A stretch of 64,000 nt of DNA. Origin: Rickettsiales bacterium. GTDB taxonomy: Bacteria; Pseudomonadota; Alphaproteobacteria; Rickettsiales; JABCZZ01. A program made the position numbers and the translations under genes. Shown here in pieces: positions 1-8,815 of this stretch. The stretch's first letter is position 1, and every line of letters begins with the position of its first letter. The notes below the pieces were generated by a model. The model worked only from the letters and a program-made list of their open reading frames with translations. It did not search any database and was not told the DNA's origin. The stretch is taken from contig DASTXE010000004.1 in NCBI GenBank assembly GCA_035765535.1, positions 1-64,000 on the forward strand, written 5' to 3'.

Positions 1-80
1 TGAACGACACCAAACCGTTCAACAGCGGGCAGGACAAAAGCATGCTCACCACCGCAGTGGATGCTATCGTAGCGTTCTAA
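1..80 (+). CDS. C-terminal end of an unidentified protein (partial)
   Basis: A reading frame open from base 3 ends at the TAA at 78-80 and encodes about 25 residues ending in DAIVAF. It is followed by a strong terminator, which supports a real gene end. The fragment is too short to assign to a family; the start lies outside the window. Confidence 0.5.
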   Translation, partial: NDTKPFNSGQDKSMLTTAVDAIVAF

Positions 81-100
81 CGCTAAAACAGACCAATGAA

Positions 101-131
101 GCTGCCCGTAACAACACGGGCAGCTTTTTTT
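101..131 (+). terminator. Rho-independent terminator
   Basis: GCTGCCCGT pairs perfectly with ACGGGCAGC around a 5-base loop and is followed by a run of seven T. It terminates the partial plus-strand gene and faces the 3' end of leuA. Confidence 0.9.
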
Positions 132-149
132 GTTTAAGCGCCGCTATCG

Positions 150-1847
150 CTAGGAGGCGGCTGCGACCGGCACAGCAGAAGCCGCAACTTTGCATCTGCT
201 TACCGCACTAATGAGAGCCTTAATGGAAGCGGTAATAATATTGCTGTCAATGCCTGCACCATACACACCGCTTTTCCCGGACATCGGGAGAACCTCCACA
301 AACGCGCATGCCTGCGCATCGCCACCATGCTTACTCGCATTGATCGAGCGCTCTTCATAACTGCCTACACGAACAGCAATTCCCAAGTGCGACAGCGCAT
401 TTACAGCAGCATCGATCGGGCCGTTACCGGCACCCGCCAAGCGGTGATGATGACCATTATACGTCACGAACAATTCGATTCCCTGAACATCGTCTTTCTG
501 GAAAAGCGTATGCGCGTGATAACGTAATACCGACTGCGCCTCCAGATAGGTGCGATCAAAGAGCTCTCTGATAACTGCCGCACTCACCTCACCGCCTTGT
601 GTATCCGCGTGAGCCTGAACGACAGAAGCAAAATCAATCTGCATACGGCGCGGAAGCACAATGCCACTTTCCGCTTCAAGCAAATACGCTACACCGCCCT
701 TGCCTGACTGGCTGTTAACACGGATGATGGATTCATAGCTGCGCCCGAGATCGGAAGGATCGACAGGTAAGTAAGGTACATTCCATAAAGCGTCAGGCTT
801 CTGCACCGCAAATCCTTTTTTGATCGCATCCTGATGCGAACCGGAAAAAGCGGTGAATACAAGGTCACCCGCATAAGGATGGCGAGGATGAACCGGAAGC
901 TGCGTATAATGCTCCACCGTGCGACGGATATTATCGATATCGGAAAAATCGAGTTCAGGCGAAACTCCCTGCGTGTAGAGATTGAACGCCAGCGTCACGA
1001 GATCGACATTACCCGTGCGCTCACCATTGCCGAAAAGACATCCTTCCACGCGTTGCGCACCTGCCATCATTGCGAGCTCTGCCGCCGCAACCGCAGTGCC
1101 CCGGTCATTATGAGGGTGGACACTCAGAATGACACTATCGCGGTTCTGCAAATGCATATGCATCCATTCAATCTGGTCGGCATAGATATTCGGAGTCGCC
1201 ACTTCCACGGTAGCGGGAAGATTCAGGATGATCGGATTCTCAGGCGTTACCCCCCAGGCATTCGTCACTGCATTGCAGATGTCCAATGCGAAATCTAGCT
1301 CTGTCGCCGTGAACGTTTCCGGGCTATACTCAAGCACCCACTCTGTCTGCGGCATCGTAGCAGCAATCTCCTTCACCAGCTGCACACTGGCAACCGCCAT
1401 GCCGATCACTTCCTCCCTGTTCATACCGAGCACCATGTCACGGAACGGTTTAGAGGTAGCATTGTATACATGCACAATAGCGCGGCGCGCGCCCCGCAAC
1501 GATTCCATCGTGCGGCGGATCAGATGCTCGCGCGCCTGGGTCAGCACGGCAATCGTGACATCTTCCGGGATATGATTATTTTCAATCAAAGTGCGTACGA
1601 AATCGAAATCCGTCTGCGAGGCCGACGGGAAAGCGACTTCAATTTCCTTGAAACCGATCTCGCAGAGCATGGTGAACATGCGCAACTTCTGCTCCGGTGA
1701 AAGCGGCTCGAAAAGCGCCTGATTGCCGTCACGCAAATCCGTGGACTGCCAGATAGGGGGATGAGTGATGGTCTTGTCCGGCCAGGTGCGGTTGATCAAT
1801 GCCACTGGGGTAAAAGCGTGGTATTTGAATGAAGGCTGCGATAACAT
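150..1847 (-). CDS. leuA: 2-isopropylmalate synthase, long form
   Basis: LeuA condenses acetyl-CoA with 2-oxoisovalerate, the first committed step of leucine synthesis in the cytoplasm. The 565 residues match the long (LeuA type 2) form. The N-terminal HMGL-like TIM barrel has the DLRDGNQAL metal/substrate motif near residue 38 and the HPHNDRG metal-binding histidines near residue 245. The last ~130 residues form the LeuA allosteric dimer domain, which in the family binds leucine for feedback inhibition. The ATG at 1847 has an AGGAG Shine-Dalgarno 7-8 bases upstream. It is divergent from an Lrp-type regulator with two inverted repeats between them, so Lrp control is a reasonable inference. 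Confidence 0.96.
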   Translation of the reverse strand: MLSQPSFKYHAFTPVALINRTWPDKTITHPPIWQSTDLRDGNQALFEPLSPEQKLRMFTMLCEIGFKEIEVAFPSASQTDFDFVRTLIENNHIPEDVTIAVLTQAREHLIRRTMESLRGARRAIVHVYNATSKPFRDMVLGMNREEVIGMAVASVQLVKEIAATMPQTEWVLEYSPETFTATELDFALDICNAVTNAWGVTPENPIILNLPATVEVATPNIYADQIEWMHMHLQNRDSVILSVHPHNDRGTAVAAAELAMMAGAQRVEGCLFGNGERTGNVDLVTLAFNLYTQGVSPELDFSDIDNIRRTVEHYTQLPVHPRHPYAGDLVFTAFSGSHQDAIKKGFAVQKPDALWNVPYLPVDPSDLGRSYESIIRVNSQSGKGGVAYLLEAESGIVLPRRMQIDFASVVQAHADTQGGEVSAAVIRELFDRTYLEAQSVLRYHAHTLFQKDDVQGIELFVTYNGHHHRLAGAGNGPIDAAVNALSHLGIAVRVGSYEERSINASKHGGDAQACAFVEVLPMSGKSGVYGAGIDSNIITASIKALISAVSRCKVAASAVPVAAAS

Positions 1848-1918
1848 AACGAATCTCCTGTATTTAACGATGAGAAGACTTTAGCTCATATCGCGCGCTA
1901 TTTCTGTGCGTATTCAGC

Positions 1919-1951
1919 GTATATTTTAATATACATGGCATTATATGCCAT
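1919..1951. promoter_or_regulatory. Stacked inverted repeats between leuA and the Lrp gene
   Basis: Two adjacent inverted repeats lie in a very AT-rich stretch. GTATATT-TT-AATATAC spans 1919-1934 and ATGGCAT-TAT-ATGCCAT spans 1935-1951. Lrp/AsnC proteins bind AT-rich palindromes, often in tandem, and the divergent gene encodes such a protein. The site is therefore a plausible operator for autoregulation and for leuA; binding is inferred only. Confidence 0.55.
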
Positions 1952-1993
1952 ATTATATATAAATAATGGAATAATATTTCTTATGGATACATA

Positions 1994-2464
1994 ATGAAAA
2001 TAGATCGCATTGACCGGAAAATTTTGAAAGTGCTGCAGGAAAATGGTCGCATCAGCAATCAGGAGCTGGCTGAAAAGGTTGGCCTCTCGCCATCGCCTTG
2101 CCTGAGAAGATTAAAGGCGCTGGAAGAATCCGGCATCATCACCGGCTATAAGGCGCTGCTGGATGCCAAAGCATTGGGCTTTACGCTCGCCGCCCTGATT
2201 CATATTTCTATGGATAAACACACACCCGAGCGCTTCGAGCATTTTGAATCCGAGATACGCAAAATCCCTGAGGTGGTGGAGTGCCTCCTGATCACCGGCC
2301 AGCAGGCGGATTTCTGCCTGAAAGTCTATGTCCGGGATATGGAGGATTACCAGGAACTGCTGCTCAAACGTATCACCCGCATCGAGGGCGTGAGCGGCGT
2401 GCATACCAGCTTCATACTGCGCCAGCCGAAACACACGAACATGGTTCCGGTGGAAGCATTATAG
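1994..2464 (+). CDS. Lrp/AsnC family transcriptional regulator
   Basis: The 156-residue length is typical of the family. The N-terminal winged helix-turn-helix covers residues ~4-60 (IDRKILKVLQENGRISNQEL, then VGLSPSPCLRRLKALE). It is followed by a C-terminal RAM ligand-binding domain of alternating beta and alpha elements. Such proteins respond to amino acids, commonly leucine. Placement divergent from leuA points to leucine/branched-chain control. The upstream region is AT-rich with no strong Shine-Dalgarno. The exact ligand cannot be told from sequence. Confidence 0.93.
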   Translation: MKIDRIDRKILKVLQENGRISNQELAEKVGLSPSPCLRRLKALEESGIITGYKALLDAKALGFTLAALIHISMDKHTPERFEHFESEIRKIPEVVECLLITGQQADFCLKVYVRDMEDYQELLLKRITRIEGVSGVHTSFILRQPKHTNMVPVEAL

Positions 2465-2484
2465 GGGATACTCTGCAGAATCTC

Positions 2485-3576
2485 TTACACATTAAAACGG
2501 AAATGTAATACATCACCGTCTTGTACCACATATTCCTTGCCTTCCAGGCGCAGTTTGCCAGCCTCTTTCGCACCCTGCTCGCCATTAAGCGAAATATAAT
2601 CGTTGCAGGCAATCGTTTCAGAGCGAATGAACCCCTTTTCAAAGTCCGTATGGATGACACCGGCTGCCTGCGGTGCGAAACTTCCGCGCGCAACTGTCCA
2701 GGCCCTCGCCTCTTTCGGCCCTATCGTGAAGAAGGTAATCATATTGAGCAGCGAATATCCTGCGCGGATGAGCTGCGCGAGTCCTGTTTCCTTGAGCCCC
2801 AGCGCTTCGAGAAATTCACGCTTATCTTCTTCGCTCGGCAGCTGCGCGACTTCGGATTCGATCTTGGCCGAAATCACTACCACCGGGGCATCCACCTTTT
2901 CCATCACGGCTTTGGAGTAATGATTGCCGGTCGCAGCGCTGGCCTCTTCAACGTTGCAGACATACAGCACCGGTTTCGCCGTCAGCAGCTGCATGTTGCG
3001 GATGATCCTGCGTTCCACATCATTCGCCGGAACCACCGTGCGTGCGGGCTTACCTTCGGAGACCGCTTTCAGCAGCTTTTCCATGATCTCCACCTGTTCT
3101 TTCGCGTCCTTATCGCCCTTGGCTTTCTTCTGCAGCGCAGGCAGGCGCTTCTCCAGGCTTTCCATATCGGCAAGCACGAGCTCGGTCTCGATGATTTCCG
3201 CATCGTCCAGCGGCGAAATACGGCCTTCTACGTGCGTAATATCGCCATCGTCAAAACAACGCAGCATATAGATGATCGCATCCACTTCGCGTATATGCGA
3301 AAGGAACTGGTTACCAAGCCCTTCGCCTTTGCTCGCACCGCGCACGATGCCTGCGATATCGACAAATTCAAGCTGAGTCGGAATGATCTGCGCGGAGCCT
3401 GCGATTTTCGCAAGCTTGTCCAAACGCTCATCCGGCACGGCAACTCGGCCTACATTCGGCTCGATAGTACAGAACGGATAATTTGCCGCTTCCGCCGCCT
3501 GCGTTGCCAGCAGTGCGTTGAACAAGGTTGATTTGCCGACGTTAGGCAGGCCGACAATGCCGCAATTGAAACCCAT
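2485..3576 (-). CDS. ychF: Redox-regulated ATPase YchF (Obg-like)
   Basis: This is a universally conserved P-loop ATPase of the Obg family that binds ribosomes and is linked to stress responses. The 363 residues match the family length. The G1 loop GLPNVGKST is at residues ~9-17, the Obg-type DIAGIVRGASKGEGLGNQF switch follows, and the usual G4 NKxD is replaced by NVEE, which explains the ATP rather than GTP preference of YchF. A C-terminal TGS domain (residues ~275-363) ends in GDVLHFRFNV. It converges with the Lrp gene across 20 bases. Confidence 0.97.
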   Translation of the reverse strand: MGFNCGIVGLPNVGKSTLFNALLATQAAEAANYPFCTIEPNVGRVAVPDERLDKLAKIAGSAQIIPTQLEFVDIAGIVRGASKGEGLGNQFLSHIREVDAIIYMLRCFDDGDITHVEGRISPLDDAEIIETELVLADMESLEKRLPALQKKAKGDKDAKEQVEIMEKLLKAVSEGKPARTVVPANDVERRIIRNMQLLTAKPVLYVCNVEEASAATGNHYSKAVMEKVDAPVVVISAKIESEVAQLPSEEDKREFLEALGLKETGLAQLIRAGYSLLNMITFFTIGPKEARAWTVARGSFAPQAAGVIHTDFEKGFIRSETIACNDYISLNGEQGAKEAGKLRLEGKEYVVQDGDVLHFRFNV

Positions 3577-3651
3577 GGGAAATCCGCTCGATAATTGATG
3601 TTATGCAAGGTGTAATAGTGAGAATTCGCTAAAAAGCAATAAAAACCGCCG

Positions 3652-4074
3652 TCAGGCCGCCTTATCCTGCTGCTCTTGCGCTTCATTCTTGGTGCAATGC
3701 GCCTTAAGCAGTTGCTCTATCTTTTCGAGCGGAACGCCGCGATATTCCAGTCCCCACGTGCAAAGCGCCGCAAGGATAGGCTCAAGCCGCTTGCCGATCG
3801 GCGTGATACTGTATTCCACGCGCGGCGGCACTTCCGGGTAAACCGTGCGCGTAATCAGGCCGTCACTTTCCAACTCGCGCAACTGCTGCGTCAGCATTTT
3901 CTGCGTCACGCCCGCAAGCGACTTGCGGATCTCGCTGAAACGCAAAGTCTTACTGCGCAACTGGAACAAAATCGGCAATTTCCACTTCCCACCGATGATC
4001 GCAATGGCGGAAACCATCGGACAGTTGGCCGGATTCTGCACAGGGTCAAATACGGGCATATCGTTTAAAGTCAT
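3652..4074 (-). CDS. HxlR-type winged-helix regulator
   Basis: The product is 140 residues with the HxlR signature NCPM...IGGKWKLPILFQL, then RFSEIRKSLAGVTQKMLTQQLRELE as the recognition region, and a YSITPIGKRLEP wing. The conserved cysteine near residue 18 is the position used for thiol or electrophile sensing in several family members. An upstream TTG at 4086 is in frame, but the ATG at 4074 has TTGAGGAATTCT before it, a good Shine-Dalgarno, so I chose 4074. It is divergent from a small Cys-rich gene, with an inverted repeat between them. Confidence 0.92.
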   Translation of the reverse strand: MTLNDMPVFDPVQNPANCPMVSAIAIIGGKWKLPILFQLRSKTLRFSEIRKSLAGVTQKMLTQQLRELESDGLITRTVYPEVPPRVEYSITPIGKRLEPILAALCTWGLEYRGVPLEKIEQLLKAHCTKNEAQEQQDKAA

Positions 4075-4085
4075 AGAATTCCTCA

Positions 4086-4107
4086 ATAGTATATTTTTGG
4101 GTACTAT
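4086..4107. promoter_or_regulatory. Candidate HxlR operator
   Basis: ATAGTA at 4086-4091 is inverted as TACTAT at 4102-4107 with a 10-base AT-rich spacer. Sites of this form (TAGTA...TACTA) are typical of HxlR-family operators. It sits just upstream of the hxlR-type gene, facing the divergent small gene. Confidence 0.55.
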
Positions 4108-4216
4108 ATAACTTAATAGTGCCTACTTGTCAAAAATATAGCAGGCATATAAATCACACCATGAGTGCGCACTCATATTTGTTCATTTTAACAGGCTACT
4201 TTAAGGAGACTAACTC

Positions 4217-4501
4217 ATGACGCAGTGTACGAACGAAAATACGTGCAGCACTGAAAACAACCCGAAATCCAATGAAAATTGTACGATCGCAGAAGACATT
4301 CTTTGCCTTGCCAAAAGCGCAAAGCATGAGTTGCTGAAAGAGAAGATGAAAAAAAGCTTCGAAGCAAAGATCGGCAAGAAATTGGATAAGGTTGCCGAAG
4401 TCGCCGTGGATGCGGTGCTTGCCTGCCTGCAGCAGAAAATGGCTGCGAAACAGGCATGCGAACAGTATCGTGAAGACCTGATGGCTGCTTTCAAAAGCTA
4501 A
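4217..4501 (+). CDS. Small Cys-containing helical protein, function unknown
   Basis: This 94-residue protein has an excellent Shine-Dalgarno (AAGGAG at 4203-4208) before its ATG. Six cysteines lie at residues 4, 10, 22, 30, 70 and 81. The N-terminal third is polar and Asn-rich, and the rest is Lys/Ala-rich and predicted helical. There is no signal peptide or membrane segment. I do not recognise the family. It is divergent from the HxlR regulator across the candidate operator and is a likely target. Given the sensing cysteine of HxlR proteins, a role in thiol or metal stress is a guess only. Confidence 0.75.
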   Translation: MTQCTNENTCSTENNPKSNENCTIAEDILCLAKSAKHELLKEKMKKSFEAKIGKKLDKVAEVAVDAVLACLQQKMAAKQACEQYREDLMAAFKS

Positions 4502-4512
4502 GCTGTAAGAAA

Positions 4513-4548
4513 AACGCCTGCTCAACCTCCCCCGGATGGGCAGGCGTT
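4513..4548 (-). terminator. Terminator downstream of hemH
   Basis: AACGCCTGC (4513-4521) pairs perfectly with GCAGGCGTT (4540-4548). Read on the minus strand it follows the hemH stop codon and runs into TTTTTCTT. It may also stop the convergent small gene. Confidence 0.85.
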
Positions 4549-4551
4549 AAC

Positions 4552-5577
4552 TTAAGATTTCCACTCCGTAAATCCGCATTTACCAAATTCTTTGGGGCAC
4601 TGACGGCCAAGTGAATTGGAGCAGTTTGGATAAAGCTTCGTCGCTTCCACGAGCCATGCGAGCGCCTGAATGAATTCAGGATGCGTACCGAGCGCCGGAA
4701 CGCGCGTATAGCTGACGACATTGCTCTTGCTCGCCACACGGCGATATTCGATATCGAGCTCCACGAGCGTCTCTGAATGCTCGGAGACAAACGCAATCGG
4801 CACCACGACCACCGGCACGCCGTCCAGCCCTGCCCGCTCAATTTCATCCGTAGTGGAAGGTCCAAGCCATTTCTGCGTGCCTACGCGGCTCTGATAGCAC
4901 AAGGCATAATCTATCGATTCAAGTTTGCGCATGATCGCAGCAACGGTTTTTTCCACCTGCCATTGATACGGATCCCCCTTGTCAATGACACGCTGAGGAA
5001 GCCCATGCGCGGAAAAAAGAATGCGCGGCTTGCCGAAACGCTCCGCCTCCTGGCAGGCTTGCCGGATAAGCTGGATATGTGCGCCTATAAACTGGTTATC
5101 GAAAGGATAGCAGCATATCGGGTGATGCTCCGCCAGCAGTCCCTGCTGTCTGGCCTGCACATACCATTCAGCAAACGCGCTGCCGGTCGTTGTCGAAGAG
5201 AATTGCGGATAGAGCGGCAGCAGCACGACTTTATCCGGATCATATTCTTTTACTTCCGCCACCACTTCCTTCACAAAAGGGTGCCAATAGCGCATCGCCA
5301 CAAAAACCTTATAATTACCGCGCAGCTCAAGCTCTTCCTGTAGGGCGTAGGCCTGGTCCTGCGTGTGGGCGAGCAGCGGCGACCTGCCGTCTATCTCTTC
5401 ATAGATTTCCTTGGCTGCGGGCGCGCGGCCGGAAGCAATAAACTGCGCCACAAGGTAACGCAGCGGCTGCGGCAGCGGGATAATGGCCTTATCATTAAAC
5501 AGGTTGAACAGGAACGGTTTCACCGACTCCAGTGAATCCGGGCCTCCCAGATTAAATAATACGACCGCCGTTTTCAT
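4552..5577 (-). CDS. hemH: Ferrochelatase
   Basis: HemH inserts Fe2+ into protoporphyrin IX, the last step of heme synthesis. The protein is 341 residues from the ATG at 5577 (MKTAVVLFNLGGPD), preceded by GAGAGAAAG; longer in-frame starts would run into the divergent transporter gene. The catalytic motif SAHGLPQRVIDKGDPY and the following SRVGTQKWLGPST segment are intact. The C-terminus carries three closely spaced cysteines (NCSN...QCP...KCG), the arrangement expected for the [2Fe-2S] cluster found in some ferrochelatases, including that of Caulobacter. The cluster is inferred. Confidence 0.96.
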   Translation of the reverse strand: MKTAVVLFNLGGPDSLESVKPFLFNLFNDKAIIPLPQPLRYLVAQFIASGRAPAAKEIYEEIDGRSPLLAHTQDQAYALQEELELRGNYKVFVAMRYWHPFVKEVVAEVKEYDPDKVVLLPLYPQFSSTTTGSAFAEWYVQARQQGLLAEHHPICCYPFDNQFIGAHIQLIRQACQEAERFGKPRILFSAHGLPQRVIDKGDPYQWQVEKTVAAIMRKLESIDYALCYQSRVGTQKWLGPSTTDEIERAGLDGVPVVVVPIAFVSEHSETLVELDIEYRRVASKSNVVSYTRVPALGTHPEFIQALAWLVEATKLYPNCSNSLGRQCPKEFGKCGFTEWKS

Positions 5578-5656
5578 TGCTTTCTCTCTGACAAATTCCT
5601 TGTATATATAAACATGATTGGCGTATAAAACCACCCAAATATTCAATGAGGTTGAT

Positions 5657-6919
5657 ATGAAAGTATGGCAGAAAGTATTAGTTGCGATGGTGCTCGCGGC
5701 CATTGTCGGCTACCTGACAAACAAGAGCGGCCCACTGCATTATGACGGCAAGGAAGTCATGACTTCCTATATCCTGCCATTCGGCAACGCATTCATGAAC
5801 CTCATCAAGCTCGTTGTGGTTCCGCTGATCTTTTTCGTCATCGTTACCGGCGTCACCAGCATCAATGACGGCGGCTCTTTCAAACGCATTGGCAGCAAGG
5901 CAGCCATCTTCTTTATCGCCACCGCATTGATCGCCGTCGTTATCGGCGTGGTATTCGGCGTGCTCTTCCAGCCGGGCCAGGGCGTAGATCTCAACCAGCT
6001 GATCTCGCGCGCAGCTCCCCAGCATCATACGGAAGGCGATACCGGGTTCGGCCTCTCCAAATTCATCTCCATCTTCATCGCCGACAATATCGTCGGTGCA
6101 ATGGCAACGAACGAACATCTCGTGCAGGTCGTCTTCTTTGCGATCTTCATGGGCATCACGATCAATTCGTTCGGCGCAAAAATGCAGCCGATTAAAGATT
6201 TCTGCAAACTGGCCTCACAGATATTCTTCAAGATGATCGGCTATATCATGGATCTCGCTCCCTACGGCGTATTCGCGCTGCTCGCGCCGATGGTCAGCAC
6301 GCAGGGGATCGACCTGCTGCGCGATCTGGCCTATCTCGTGCTGGTAGTGCTGAGCGCGTTCGTGCTGCAATACGCGCTGTTCGCCGTCATACTGATTGTG
6401 GTCGGCAAACTCTCCCCCTGGCCGTTCTTCCGCAAGATGGTGGAAGTGCAGCTCGTGGCATTCTCTACCAGCAGCAGCAAAGCGACTCTGCCGACCGCCA
6501 TGCGCGTGCTCAATGAACGTATGGGCGTGAGCGAAACCAGCACGGATTTTGTCCTGCCGCTGGCTGCTTCCGTCAACATGGTGGGCATCTCCATCTATCT
6601 CAGCATCTGCTCGCTGTTCGTGGCCCAGGCTTGTGGCATCCACCTCGCCCCGCACCAGTATATCATTCTGATGGTGACAGCCACGCTCGGCGCTATCGGC
6701 GGCGCAGGCATCCCGGGCGGCTCGATCGTGATGATGGGCATGGTGTTCAACTCCATCGGCCTGCCGCTCGGCGGCATTGCGGTAATCCTTGGAATCGACC
6801 GCATTCTGGACATGCTGCGCACCGTGCTGAACCTGACCTGCGACTGCTTGATGACCCTGGTCATCGACAAGTCGGAAGGTACGTTCGACATCGTGAAATA
6901 CAACGATCCGAATCTGTAA
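5657..6919 (+). CDS. Dicarboxylate/amino acid:cation symporter (DAACS/SDF family)
   Basis: This inner-membrane GltP/DctA-type carrier has 420 residues. The ATG at 5657 follows AATGAGGTTGAT; an upstream in-frame ATG at 5618 lacks a site. Eight membrane segments plus two hairpins are expected. Visible motifs are the HP1 loop SSSKATLPT, the HP2 loop GAGIPGGSIVMM, and IDRILDMLRTVLNLTCD in the last helix. The cation/substrate motif usually written NMDGT reads NMVGI here (near residue 305), losing the aspartate and threonine. The ion coupling or substrate may therefore differ from characterised members. Confidence 0.93.
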   Translation: MKVWQKVLVAMVLAAIVGYLTNKSGPLHYDGKEVMTSYILPFGNAFMNLIKLVVVPLIFFVIVTGVTSINDGGSFKRIGSKAAIFFIATALIAVVIGVVFGVLFQPGQGVDLNQLISRAAPQHHTEGDTGFGLSKFISIFIADNIVGAMATNEHLVQVVFFAIFMGITINSFGAKMQPIKDFCKLASQIFFKMIGYIMDLAPYGVFALLAPMVSTQGIDLLRDLAYLVLVVLSAFVLQYALFAVILIVVGKLSPWPFFRKMVEVQLVAFSTSSSKATLPTAMRVLNERMGVSETSTDFVLPLAASVNMVGISIYLSICSLFVAQACGIHLAPHQYIILMVTATLGAIGGAGIPGGSIVMMGMVFNSIGLPLGGIAVILGIDRILDMLRTVLNLTCDCLMTLVIDKSEGTFDIVKYNDPNL

Positions 6920-6937
6920 TCACGGACATCGGATAAC

Positions 6938-6968
6938 AAAAAGGGGATGCATTTGCATCCCCTTTTTT
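6938..6968. terminator. Bidirectional terminator between symporter and lysK
   Basis: AAAAAGGGGATGC and GCATCCCCTTTTTT flank a 4-base loop. A-run and T-run on opposite sides let it work for both convergent genes. Confidence 0.92.
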
Positions 6969-6988
6969 ATGCTCAAAACTTGGCAGCG

Positions 6989-8578
6989 TTACGCAGCAAG
7001 GCTTTCACCCTTCAGCACCTTGCTGATCAGATCGGCCGTCTGCTCACGTCCGTAAAGCGCAATGAACGAACCCATGCGCGGCCCCGTGCTCTGGCCGAGC
7101 AGGATTTCATACAGCGCACCGAACCAGAGTTTCAAGTCGGTGAACGGGTGGTTCTTGCCGATCTCATAGATCTTGTTCTGCACGTTAGCCGCAAATTCAT
7201 CCGTCACTTCCACGCAGAGCAGGTAGTCATGCAGTTCCTGAAGTGCAGCGCGTTCCGTGGCATCCGGCGCCCGGTAATGCTTCGTAGGCTTAATGAAGTC
7301 ATGATAATAAGTGACCGCATAAGCAGCCAGCCTGTCAAGGAACGGACAGGTTGCTGGCGTCGCCTGCGGTATATAACGCGAGATGAATCCCCACAGCACG
7401 GATTTATCATGCGGATTGCACACGCTCGCCAGGTTCAGCAGCAGGCTGAATTTCAGGCCGCTTTCCGGCTTAGGCGGATTGCCGTTATGAATGTGCCAGA
7501 CCGGATTATCAAGCTTCTTGGCTTCGTCCGTTTCCGCTGCAAACTTTTCAAGGAATGTCAGGTAATCGTCCACCTGCTGTGGAATCACGTCGAAATAAAG
7601 CCGCTTGGCCTTACGTGGCGACTGGAACATGTAATAAGCGAGGCTTTCCTGCGGCGCATAACGCAGCCACTCATCAATCGTGATGCCGTTGCCCTTGGAT
7701 TTGGATATCTTCTGTCCCTTCTCGTCGAGGAACAATTCATAGCAGAACTGATTGGGGGGATTGCCACCCGCAATACGGCAAATAGCGCTGTAAAGCTCGG
7801 CAGAAGCCAGATGGTCCTTGCCATACATTTCATAATCCACGCTGAGCGCGGCCCAGCGCATGCCCATATCCGGCTTCCATTGCAGCTTGCAATGCCCGCC
7901 AGTGACTGGCACCTCTTCCTTGCTGCCGTCTTCTTCCAGATAAACAATGGTGCCCTTTTTAGGGTTCGTCTCAACGACCTTGGCCAGCAGCACCTTGCCG
8001 GAACGCGGTGAGACTGGCAGGAACGGGCTGTAAGTCTGCTGGCGTTCTTCGCCGAGCGTCGGCAACATGAGGTCCATCACCTGCTGGTAACGCTCCAGCA
8101 GGATCAGCAATGTCGCATCGAATTCACCGCTCTTATACGTCTCCGTAGAGCTTTTGAATTCATACTCAAACCCGAAATGGTCGAGAAACTCGCACAGCCG
8201 GTTATTCATATGCGCGCCGAAACTCGCATGCGTGCCGAACGGATCGGGAACAGAGGTGAGCGGCTTGCCCAGATTAGCGGCAATCATTTCCGGGTTCGGA
8301 AGGTTTTCCGGCACCTTGCGCAATCCATCCATATCGTCTGAAAACGCGATCAGGCGGGTCGGAATATCCGAAATACGCTGGAATGCATGACGCACCATGC
8401 TTGTGCGCGCCACTTCCCCGAACGTGCCGATATGCGGCAAACCCGAGGGACCATAACCGGTCTCAAACAGCACATAGCCTTTGGCGGGCGGAGCTTTTTC
8501 ATAACGCTTCACCAGCGCTACTGCTTCCTGGAACGCCCATGATTTTGCCTGCTCTGCCAGTGCCTTATCTATCGTCAT
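6989..8578 (-). CDS. lysK: Lysyl-tRNA synthetase, class I
   Basis: This enzyme charges tRNA-Lys. The 529-residue protein belongs to the class I LysRS type found in archaea and many alphaproteobacteria, not the common class II enzyme. The HIGH-like motif appears as PSGLPHIGTFGE near residue 47 and the KMSKS-like loop as KISKSKGNG near residue 290. The C-terminal half is the helical anticodon-binding region. The ATG at 8578 follows a purine-rich AAGAAAGAAAAG stretch. No second LysRS is visible in the window. Confidence 0.96.
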   Translation of the reverse strand: MTIDKALAEQAKSWAFQEAVALVKRYEKAPPAKGYVLFETGYGPSGLPHIGTFGEVARTSMVRHAFQRISDIPTRLIAFSDDMDGLRKVPENLPNPEMIAANLGKPLTSVPDPFGTHASFGAHMNNRLCEFLDHFGFEYEFKSSTETYKSGEFDATLLILLERYQQVMDLMLPTLGEERQQTYSPFLPVSPRSGKVLLAKVVETNPKKGTIVYLEEDGSKEEVPVTGGHCKLQWKPDMGMRWAALSVDYEMYGKDHLASAELYSAICRIAGGNPPNQFCYELFLDEKGQKISKSKGNGITIDEWLRYAPQESLAYYMFQSPRKAKRLYFDVIPQQVDDYLTFLEKFAAETDEAKKLDNPVWHIHNGNPPKPESGLKFSLLLNLASVCNPHDKSVLWGFISRYIPQATPATCPFLDRLAAYAVTYYHDFIKPTKHYRAPDATERAALQELHDYLLCVEVTDEFAANVQNKIYEIGKNHPFTDLKLWFGALYEILLGQSTGPRMGSFIALYGREQTADLISKVLKGESLAA

Positions 8579-8717
8579 CGCTTTTCTTTCTTACGTAAAA
8601 CTATGTAACACGCCCGGAATATAGCTGATTCTCGCGGTTTTTACATATTTTTTTATCATACATCCAGAAACGGCTGTATGTGGTCAGCAGGCTAGTCGCC
8701 GGAGGCGTTAGACTCAT

Positions 8718-8741
8718 TGCAAAAGCCAGCTGGCTTTTGCA
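8718..8741. repeat. 24-base perfect palindrome
   Basis: TGCAAAAGCCAG at 8718-8729 is followed directly by its exact complement at 8730-8741 with no loop. It lies in the 237-base gap between lysK and the pilin-like genes. There is no T-run beside it. It could be a protein-binding site or part of a small repeat; no second copy was seen in the window. Confidence 0.6.
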
Positions 8742-8760
8742 GGAGTGATATAATAACTAA

Positions 8761-8786
8761 AAAAAATACCCCGCCGAAGCGGGGTA
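8761..8786 (-). terminator. Terminator of the pilin-like operon
   Basis: On the minus strand TACCCCGC pairs with GCGGGGTA around TTCG-type loop bases and is followed by a run of T. It lies 30 bases after the second pilin-like gene. Confidence 0.9.
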
Positions 8787-8815
8787 TCCAGGAATTTAGT
8801 TAATTACGCCAGATA

